Shown: piece by piece, positions 50,320 through 57,274 of the stretch
How the letters are laid out: every line of letters begins with the position of its first letter
How positions within the stretch are numbered: position 1 is the first letter of the stretch
Source: an uncultured Bacteroidia bacterium
Lineage (GTDB): Bacteria; Bacteroidota; Bacteroidia; Bacteroidales; F082
Length of the DNA: 62,172 bases
Assembly: GCA_902771635.1 (NCBI GenBank)
Contig: CACXXW010000001.1
Coordinates: 1 to 62,172 of the forward strand
Reading direction: 5' to 3'
Position numbers and translations under genes: made by a program
Notes under the pieces: model-generated
The model's database searches: none
What the model saw: the letters and a program-made list of their open reading frames with translations, nothing else
What the model was told of the DNA's origin: nothing

Positions 50320-53121
50320 ATGAAAAGATTCATAAAAGCCGCAATAGCCGTTCTGCTGCTGACGGCCATGCCCATAAAACAATGGGCGCAAACGCCCTAT
50401 AGGCCTTACGCGAATGAGGGCATTGAATTAAACTTCTTCGAGATCGACAACTATGATTTCAGGTTATACCTATTGTACAACATCTATCAAGACGACCGCT
50501 TCATCATCACCCCTGAAGAACAATTCGGTTTGTTTACCCTTATACCCAGCAGCGATGAACAAGGTGATGGTTTCCTTGATACTTTTGAGGATTTCTACAA
50601 CAGCACTTCCGCTGATTTTAGGCTTATCGATAAGGTTGACCTTGAAGGCCTTGTCATTCGATGGAAATCAAGCGTCCCTCCCACGCATTTTGCCTCCATC
50701 ACCATGGACCTTGCTCTCAACAGAGCCACCACCGTCAATAACACTTGTGTGAATTCCGACCCCTTCTGCACCTCCGACTTAATCCAGTTTCAGGCTGCCA
50801 CCACGTCTCAAACAGCTGATCAGCTTGAAGGTGCAGATTTTGACGATGGCTGCATCGGCAGTTCCTACAACCCTTCCTGGTATCACATGAGGATTAATAC
50901 CCCAGGACAATTCATCATCCACATGGAAGGACATGATCCAAACGATGGTACCGAAAGAGACATCGACTTCTGCATGTGGGGCCCTTTTGATGACCCAACG
51001 GCACCTTGCGTGAGACAATTGACTACCGACAAAATTATTGACTGCAATTATTCAGCCCATTATTCTGAGGATATCTATTTAGGTTTCCGTGAAGAAGATC
51101 ACCATCATCAAGCCAGCCACGGCACCATCAACTATCATATGCCAGAAACTGGAGAGTATTATATCGCAATGATATGCAACTTCTCGCGCCAGCCTTGCGT
51201 CATCACATTCACCAAGACTGAAGACTCTGGCCCTGGTACCACCGACTGTGGTATCTTGCCCGGCATCGCCACCAACAGCGGCCCGTATTGCGTCGGCGAG
51301 ACCATCCAACTGACGGTCACCACACAAGCGGGCGCCACATACAGCTGGACTGGCCCCAACGGATACACTTCCAATGTGCAGAACCCCAGCATTCCCAACT
51401 GCACCTACGAAATGGGCGGCACTTATACATGCGTCACCTCCGTTGACGGACAAACTGCCACTGGCTCTACCGATGTCATCGTTTTTCCGGAGCCCATAGC
51501 CGACTTCGACTTCAACAATGTCTGCGAAGGCGAACCCACCCCATTTAACAGCACCTCAATAACAGAACCGGCAGGCCATGAAATCGAAAACTACCATTGG
51601 GACTTCGGTGACGGCGAGACCTCCGATGAAGCGAACCCGTCCCACACCTATGCAGCAGCGGGCAATTATCAAGTGACTCATACCGTAAAGAATGGCCGTG
51701 GCCGATGCACTGACGAAATCACCAAAACCGTGACTGTCTACGCCCAACCGATTGCCGATGCTGGCGGAGACCAAACCATTCCATACGGCACCTCAACACA
51801 ATTGAACGGCTCTGGTGGCGCTGGTGGATTCACCTATCAATGGAAACCCGCCAATATGGTGACCGATCCTAACGCGCAGAACACCCAAACTGTTGTCCTT
51901 ACAACGCACCAAACCTATACCCTGATTGTGAACAACCCGCAAGGCCATTGCATAGATTCCACTCAGGTGACAATATACATTGAGGGCGGAGCATTGGCCG
52001 CGACAATCAGTGCCGATCCCAGCTGGATCTGCGAAGGCGAAAGCACCCAATTGACTGCCACAGCCTTATACGGAACTCACAATTATACCTACTCGTGGAC
52101 ACCCACAACAGGGCTCAGCAACTCCCACATAGCGAATCCTATTGCCACTCCATCACAAAACACTACTTACACCTGCCAAATCAGCGATGGCCAAACCGAA
52201 CAAACTGTTAGTACTACGATTACCGTTTATCACAATAACTTTGAGGGGACTTATACTATCGATGAGCACTATCCAGACTACCAATGTGATTCCATTCCTT
52301 TCGTTTGGTTTGGTGAAACGACCTATTTCAAAGAAAAAGGAGATTACCTGTTTTCTTCTGTACCCAATCCAGGCGCTCACATCGTGAACCCCAACGCCTC
52401 CACCGAACAAGGTTGTGACACCGCTACGTTGGTCACCGTCCCAAACATGGAATACTCCCCTCGCCCTGCCAAAATCGAATGTCTTGATGCAAGCATATTT
52501 GGCATACCTGAGGATGACGACCCCACCAATGACACAGCAATGTGCGTCGCAGTGGTAACCAATACCGAGTTCTTTTCCTTCCAATACACCTTCAGGATTA
52601 TGGAAGATTCTGTGAACGGACACCAAGAATGTGTTTGGAAAAACTGCAAATGGGAGGTCAGCAAACCATCATGGACCTATGATTCTAACCCTGATCCAGT
52701 GCAAGATGAAGGGCAGGGGTATTATAGTAGTGAATGCACAGTTTTTGTGGCCGACCATGATAATGATTATGTTGTCCTCACCGCTACCATCGGCAATGAC
52801 TGTAGCATTGAGCAACGTAAAATCTACCTCAAGTCCTCCTTCCTTGACATTGATGAAAATGGCATAACTAAGGCCACAGTCAACATCGTGCCCAACCCCA
52901 ACAACGGACAGATGCGCATTGACTTTGAGGACATGGAAGGCCCAACCGTTGTCAAAGTGTTCGACATGACTGGCAATCCTATTGATGCTTTTGAAACCAA
53001 TGTTGGAACAAGCCGCTACAGCTATGACTATACTATGAAACAACACGCTGAAGGCATCTATTTCTTTGTCTTTGCCAACAACAAACGTGTGTTCACGAAG
53101 AAAGTCGTTATTATTCAATAA
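50320..53121 (+). CDS. Secreted PKD-domain adhesin-like protein, T9SS cargo (paralogue B)
   Basis: A 933-residue exported protein that is a shorter paralogue of the protein at 46741. It has a signal peptide (1-23, QWAQ), the same N-terminal type (FRLYLLYNIYQDDRFII, CVNSDPFCT, SYNPSWYHMRI), PKD-like domains (VIVFPEPIADFDFNNVCEGE, WDFGDGETSDEANPSHTY) and the same C-terminal block (NTEFFSFQYTFRI ... IYLKSSFLDI), with a type A sorting domain (IVPNPNNGQMRIDFEDMEG). It lacks the long GCDS region. No enzyme motif. Surface adhesion is the most likely role, by context. Confidence 0.85.
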   Translation: MKRFIKAAIAVLLLTAMPIKQWAQTPYRPYANEGIELNFFEIDNYDFRLYLLYNIYQDDRFIITPEEQFGLFTLIPSSDEQGDGFLDTFEDFYNSTSADFRLIDKVDLEGLVIRWKSSVPPTHFASITMDLALNRATTVNNTCVNSDPFCTSDLIQFQAATTSQTADQLEGADFDDGCIGSSYNPSWYHMRINTPGQFIIHMEGHDPNDGTERDIDFCMWGPFDDPTAPCVRQLTTDKIIDCNYSAHYSEDIYLGFREEDHHHQASHGTINYHMPETGEYYIAMICNFSRQPCVITFTKTEDSGPGTTDCGILPGIATNSGPYCVGETIQLTVTTQAGATYSWTGPNGYTSNVQNPSIPNCTYEMGGTYTCVTSVDGQTATGSTDVIVFPEPIADFDFNNVCEGEPTPFNSTSITEPAGHEIENYHWDFGDGETSDEANPSHTYAAAGNYQVTHTVKNGRGRCTDEITKTVTVYAQPIADAGGDQTIPYGTSTQLNGSGGAGGFTYQWKPANMVTDPNAQNTQTVVLTTHQTYTLIVNNPQGHCIDSTQVTIYIEGGALAATISADPSWICEGESTQLTATALYGTHNYTYSWTPTTGLSNSHIANPIATPSQNTTYTCQISDGQTEQTVSTTITVYHNNFEGTYTIDEHYPDYQCDSIPFVWFGETTYFKEKGDYLFSSVPNPGAHIVNPNASTEQGCDTATLVTVPNMEYSPRPAKIECLDASIFGIPEDDDPTNDTAMCVAVVTNTEFFSFQYTFRIMEDSVNGHQECVWKNCKWEVSKPSWTYDSNPDPVQDEGQGYYSSECTVFVADHDNDYVVLTATIGNDCSIEQRKIYLKSSFLDIDENGITKATVNIVPNPNNGQMRIDFEDMEGPTVVKVFDMTGNPIDAFETNVGTSRYSYDYTMKQHAEGIYFFVFANNKRVFTKKVVIIQ

Positions 53122-53142
53122 CCTATAAAACCTTTTCAAACA

Positions 53143-54201
53143 ATGAATAAAACATTGCGTCTTTTGTTTTTAAGCGGTCTTGCGGCCATTTCCTGCGCTT
53201 CATGCAGCAAAGTAGAGCAGCTTTTTCCGGAATCCTTTGAACGTAACAAAAATCCTTTTTCCGTTGAGGCTGTTCCTCAAGAAGGCCGTGATACGCTTAT
53301 CTTTTTTAGAATAAAAGGAAATGACAGTATAAAGACACAGTTCTATCCAACAGATACCACATTGAAGTTTAAGGTTGGAGATTCCATCATTCTGGAAGCG
53401 CGTGCCAAAAACGGATACACCTTTATTAATTGGGTACGTGATGGAAATGGTGTTTCTAACAACCCCATTTATGGTTTCAAGTTAGACAGTCTTGACATAG
53501 ACAAATCAACCCATTTTGTCAAGCACCATTACGAAGCCCGTTTCGGTCTAGATTATGCTTTGCAGGTGATTCCTCCTATTGACAGTATCATCCCCGCCGA
53601 ACTGATTGCTGCTATGGGTGATTATCTCTACTTTGGAGACACCCCTCCTCGTATTGACAGAGGCTATTTTAGCGCTATTGATTTCATTTATATTGACACC
53701 TTGATTCGAAAAGATACTTCAGAGATTTATTACATTTCATCGCCACAGTCAATTGATTATCCCCGTAATACTTTCATATTTGAAGGACAACACAGATGCA
53801 TGGCAACATCGTACTATTATGAACGTTGCACTTTCCTCGATTACTATTATGATTATGCAAAGGCTGACACCGTTTATATTATGGGTTACGATAGCTGTTT
53901 TACCGCCTATTTCCAGCAAACCCTAGGAGAATGGCATCATGAAACCTTACATCAGAATCTTCAGCATCTAGAGGGAGTTACGAGACGCGAAAATGTTATT
54001 ATGTCTGGCATAGTTAGTAATGAAGGCATTAAAGAATTCCACTGGGCCACGCAAGTTGAAAGTTATAATCCCTCTACTCATCCATATATTGGTACAACAG
54101 GTCAACCTGGTATACATGATATTATTATTTACAGTTACCGTGAGGGGGAGAGCAACTTGTTATTACCTTATGATCCAACATTCCAAAGACATCCTTTTTG
54201 A
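53143..54201 (+). CDS. Hypothetical lipoprotein with InlB-like beta repeat, paired with an outer-membrane barrel
   Basis: A 352-residue lipoprotein. The lipobox cysteine is Cys18 or Cys21 (ISCASC). Residues about 75-125 (EARAKNGYTFINWVRDGNG) match the bacterial InlB-type or SipW-like beta repeat. The C-terminal half is rich in Tyr, Asp and His and has no known motif (FTAYFQQTLGEWHHET). It is followed 31 bases later by a barrel gene; the next gene pair repeats the same order. It is probably a surface lipoprotein that works with that barrel. Function unknown. Confidence 0.7.
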   Translation: MNKTLRLLFLSGLAAISCASCSKVEQLFPESFERNKNPFSVEAVPQEGRDTLIFFRIKGNDSIKTQFYPTDTTLKFKVGDSIILEARAKNGYTFINWVRDGNGVSNNPIYGFKLDSLDIDKSTHFVKHHYEARFGLDYALQVIPPIDSIIPAELIAAMGDYLYFGDTPPRIDRGYFSAIDFIYIDTLIRKDTSEIYYISSPQSIDYPRNTFIFEGQHRCMATSYYYERCTFLDYYYDYAKADTVYIMGYDSCFTAYFQQTLGEWHHETLHQNLQHLEGVTRRENVIMSGIVSNEGIKEFHWATQVESYNPSTHPYIGTTGQPGIHDIIIYSYREGESNLLLPYDPTFQRHPF

Positions 54202-54232
54202 CTAAACCATCCATTATTCAGCACTAATTCTA

Positions 54233-55204
54233 ATGAAACAGCATCCTATAAACCACATCAAATTGCTTTTCGCATTTTCATTTGTCTTCCTAACGTTAAC
54301 CGCATCGGCACAGTTCAAGAAGCCTATCAGCTCGCCTCGCGACCGAGTTGGGCCAAGCGATGCAAAGTGGAACATAGGTCTTGTTGGAGGGCCCAACCTT
54401 ACCACTTGGCTTCATTTCAGCAGTCCTGAAGCCTCCAATTGGTTCCTCCAAAACTACAAGACTTTTGACAGCATTAGCCCTATCACTGAAAGTTTAGGCT
54501 ACTTCGGCGGTATCGCCGTGGAGCGCATGCTGAAAAGCAATGTTTCAGTAGGGTTGAATGTGGTCTATGCGAAACATAATGTAAAACTAGGCTATGTAGA
54601 CAACCATTTCCCATACGCATGGGATAGCGTTGGGAGCAGTATCTTATATGGACAAATCATAAAGGAATTCAAGGCTGACTACCATACCATTGAGGCTTAC
54701 GTTCCCCTCACCTATTACATCGGCTTAGCCTCTACGAAGAACATCAAACCTTACGTCTACTTCGCGCCTCGGATTTCTTATGTACTGCCTATTAAACAAA
54801 ACAAGATGACCTATAGCGCTTCATACCTTGACACCATAGGTGCTCCTATCATTGATCATATTGATACCATTATCAATGGCAATGTCACTACCTTTGATAC
54901 TGTTCCAATGGAGATGAATACTTTGGTACCATTCAACGCATCTACCTATCGGAAGCTAAACGTCGGAGGCACCATCGGTTTCGGTTCCCTTTTCAGGTTT
55001 GACATCAGCAATTATTATATCCTTGTCAAGTTTGACATTTCGGCTAACATGTATGCCATTTCGACTTTCAAGAAAGGCCAAATCATCAATGAAGAATTTA
55101 ACCATCTGCGCTACAGCGCCAGTGCCTACGCCACACTCACCTTCATGTTGCCTATCAAGAAACCGCTACAAGATGCCTGCATCAGATGGGGAAAGTATAA
55201 CTAA
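54233..55204 (+). CDS. Outer-membrane beta-barrel protein (PorT-like), pair 1
   Basis: A 323-residue protein with a signal peptide (about 1-26, TASAQF) and alternating beta strands with aromatic belts (NIGLVGGPNLTTWLHF, YVYFAPRISYVL) and a final aromatic strand (WGKYN). It fits the PorT/porin-family barrels of Bacteroidota. Paralogue of 56123-57166, with the shared opening SAQFKKPISSPRDRV / NAQFAKPLPKKQDSW and the shared end IKKPLQDACIRWG / IKKIQKDACFNWG. It is the partner of the lipoprotein at 53143. Confidence 0.78.
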   Translation: MKQHPINHIKLLFAFSFVFLTLTASAQFKKPISSPRDRVGPSDAKWNIGLVGGPNLTTWLHFSSPEASNWFLQNYKTFDSISPITESLGYFGGIAVERMLKSNVSVGLNVVYAKHNVKLGYVDNHFPYAWDSVGSSILYGQIIKEFKADYHTIEAYVPLTYYIGLASTKNIKPYVYFAPRISYVLPIKQNKMTYSASYLDTIGAPIIDHIDTIINGNVTTFDTVPMEMNTLVPFNASTYRKLNVGGTIGFGSLFRFDISNYYILVKFDISANMYAISTFKKGQIINEEFNHLRYSASAYATLTFMLPIKKPLQDACIRWGKYN

Positions 55205-55271
55205 TGACAAGTGCAATTATTCCATACTTTTGCGAAACAACAACACCAAATAGTAATAACGAGACATCATC

Positions 55272-56120
55272 ATGAAAATAAGACAAACACTTACTCTCAT
55301 CTTCGCTTCAGGCTTATTGTTCTTTTCCTCTTGCCTGAAAGATGACCCGAATGGTTCCAACACCACCCTTTTCTATGGGCACCAAGACATCCCGAACATC
55401 AATTATTATATGCCTCGGCCCCTGCTTAAAACTTTAAACGACATGGATTCGTTGCATTTTGGTGAAAATCCCCCGAAAATGCTTTTCGATAGCTGTTACA
55501 ACAATGACACCACAATTGTTTTCGCATTTTCCAACCATTGTTTTGGCATGACAAGTCTGTCTTTCAAAGAGCAATTTGATGATGGCACAAAAGTGAGTTC
55601 GAACACGGATGACACCTATAAGTTCATGACGGAAAACAAGAGATGGGAAGAACTCCTAAACGACACCTTATTGCCCATCTTTTTTGATACCGCATTTAAC
55701 GGTACAACTGCCAAAGATCCCGAAGTGTTACGTCATGCCTACATTATGGGTAAAGACCCCGATTTCACGCTTTACTATTATGAGGTGCTAAAAGAACATC
55801 AACAATTGCAACCCTTGAATGCCATTATTCTCTCCGGTACAGTTGTATATAAACAGTTCCCCATTGATACAATTAAACCAGTCCATGATAGAATCACAAG
55901 AGATTCCCTTCCTAACGATACCATTAATAATGACCCTCCTGTTGTTAACGATTCTATTGTTATTGTTTATGATAGCATTCCCCAATACCTCACTGATGTT
56001 AAAATGGGCGTAAAAACACTGAAATACTTCCCGAAAAACAATACCCAAGCACCCACCATTCCTGATATTAACATCAAGAGCTTCGACACCTTATTCATTA
56101 AAACATCCAAAAACCGATAA
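55272..56120 (+). CDS. Hypothetical lipoprotein, pair 2
   Basis: A 282-residue protein with a type II signal peptide (Cys21, LFFSSC). The sequence is rich in Asp, Asn and Thr (NNDTTIVFAFSN, PNDTINNDPPVVNDSIVIVYD) and has no recognised domain. It precedes a barrel gene by 2 bases and so mirrors the order at 53143-55204, though it is not clearly homologous to the first lipoprotein. Its C-terminal sequence with DTINNDPPVVND may be a flexible linker. Confidence 0.65.
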   Translation: MKIRQTLTLIFASGLLFFSSCLKDDPNGSNTTLFYGHQDIPNINYYMPRPLLKTLNDMDSLHFGENPPKMLFDSCYNNDTTIVFAFSNHCFGMTSLSFKEQFDDGTKVSSNTDDTYKFMTENKRWEELLNDTLLPIFFDTAFNGTTAKDPEVLRHAYIMGKDPDFTLYYYEVLKEHQQLQPLNAIILSGTVVYKQFPIDTIKPVHDRITRDSLPNDTINNDPPVVNDSIVIVYDSIPQYLTDVKMGVKTLKYFPKNNTQAPTIPDINIKSFDTLFIKTSKNR

Positions 56121-56122
56121 TC

Positions 56123-57166
56123 ATGAGAAGACTCGCCTATATTTTCCTCATACCGTTATTTGTCATTGGGGGCAATGTCAACGCCCAATTTGCCAAACCA
56201 TTACCCAAAAAGCAGGATTCTTGGGCTGAAGCCCAATATAGTGTCGGCATCATCGGCGGGCTCTCTGCCACCCGTTGGATACATCAAGGAGGAGCAAACA
56301 CCGTTTTTGAGCAGCCCTTGACCACAATAGCATTAGACTCCACTTTCCTTACTACCGCACTCAACAATGCTTTGGTGGGCATCACTGTTCAAAAAAAGCT
56401 TGGCGATTACCACGCCGTTGGCTTGGATGTGATATATGCCAACCGGAATACAGAACTCAGCAACAAATACATTAGTTCCAATTCAATCGAACACCACAGC
56501 ATTAAAATCCGTAACCACAGCAACATCCAATATAGCGAATTGCTGTTCCAAATTCCTATTACCCAATATCTTACTAATTCAACAAAGGCCATCAGACCTT
56601 ATATCTTTATTGCACCTCGAGTCACCATTCCTTTGCAAGGGAGTATCGATCTGGAAAAGGACAGCTTTGTAACCGGCTTCTCTATGTTCTCTCGAAACAA
56701 CTCTGGGACAAACCCTCAAAGCATCCCAAACTCTAATACCACCGACTCATTGAGTGCTCCTCAAAGCATCCCAATCTCTAATACCACCGACACCTTGAGT
56801 GCAAGAAACATGTACCGCTGGAACATTGGCGCAGTGGTCGGATTGGGCATACAGTTTCGAATCCCAGTTGGCAGCTACTATTTCGATACCAAACTTGATG
56901 CGTCATGCCATTTGGGACTGCTCAACACCTATTCAAAATACGAGCGTGGCCTTGTAACAAAGAAAGACTCTAAGGGCAACGATATATTAGATCCCAACGG
57001 CAATCCCGTGCTCGACCTTCCCATTAATCTGAATACAGGATCGCCCATTGACCCGTCTCTCTTAGGTAAACGCTACATTAGCAACGCCACAGTCAAGCTC
57101 ACCCTTCTTTTCCCCATAAAGAAGATACAGAAAGATGCTTGCTTCAACTGGGGAGAGTATGATTGA
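56123..57166 (+). CDS. Outer-membrane beta-barrel protein (PorT-like), pair 2
   Basis: A 347-residue protein with a signal peptide (about 1-21, NVNAQF) and barrel-type beta strands, ending LFPIKKIQKDACFNWGEYD. It is a paralogue of the barrel at 54233. A loop insert at about residues 198-227 consists of two 15-residue copies (PQSIPNSNTTDSLSA and PQSIPISNTTDTLSA), from a 45-bp tandem DNA duplication at 56714-56803. Such inserts in barrel loops can vary between strains. It starts 2 bases after the lipoprotein gene and so forms a pair with it. Confidence 0.75.
   Translation: MRRLAYIFLIPLFVIGGNVNAQFAKPLPKKQDSWAEAQYSVGIIGGLSATRWIHQGGANTVFEQPLTTIALDSTFLTTALNNALVGITVQKKLGDYHAVGLDVIYANRNTELSNKYISSNSIEHHSIKIRNHSNIQYSELLFQIPITQYLTNSTKAIRPYIFIAPRVTIPLQGSIDLEKDSFVTGFSMFSRNNSGTNPQSIPNSNTTDSLSAPQSIPISNTTDTLSARNMYRWNIGAVVGLGIQFRIPVGSYYFDTKLDASCHLGLLNTYSKYERGLVTKKDSKGNDILDPNGNPVLDLPINLNTGSPIDPSLLGKRYISNATVKLTLLFPIKKIQKDACFNWGEYD
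56714..56803 (+). repeat. 45-bp tandem duplication in the barrel gene (in-frame)
   Basis: Two adjacent copies, 56714-56758 and 56759-56803, differ by a few bases and encode 15 residues each. The reading frame is kept. A length-variable loop is likely. Confidence 0.85.
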
Positions 57167-57169
57167 GTT

Positions 57170-57194
57170 GAGTCCTCCGACAAGCTCAGGAACC
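57170..57194. repeat. Short interspersed palindrome-like element (CGACAAGCTCAGG)
   Basis: GTCCTCCGACAAGCTCAGGA is an imperfect inverted repeat of a type seen between genes in many genomes (a relative of CCCTGAGCTTGTCGAAGGG). It lies just past the barrel gene and before the IgGFc-like gene. Confidence 0.5.
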
Positions 57195-57274
57195 ATTTAG
57201 AACTTAAAGATTGTGGTAATATGATTAAAGAATAAGGATATGTAGAATGAAATAACGCAAAATATCATATCACC

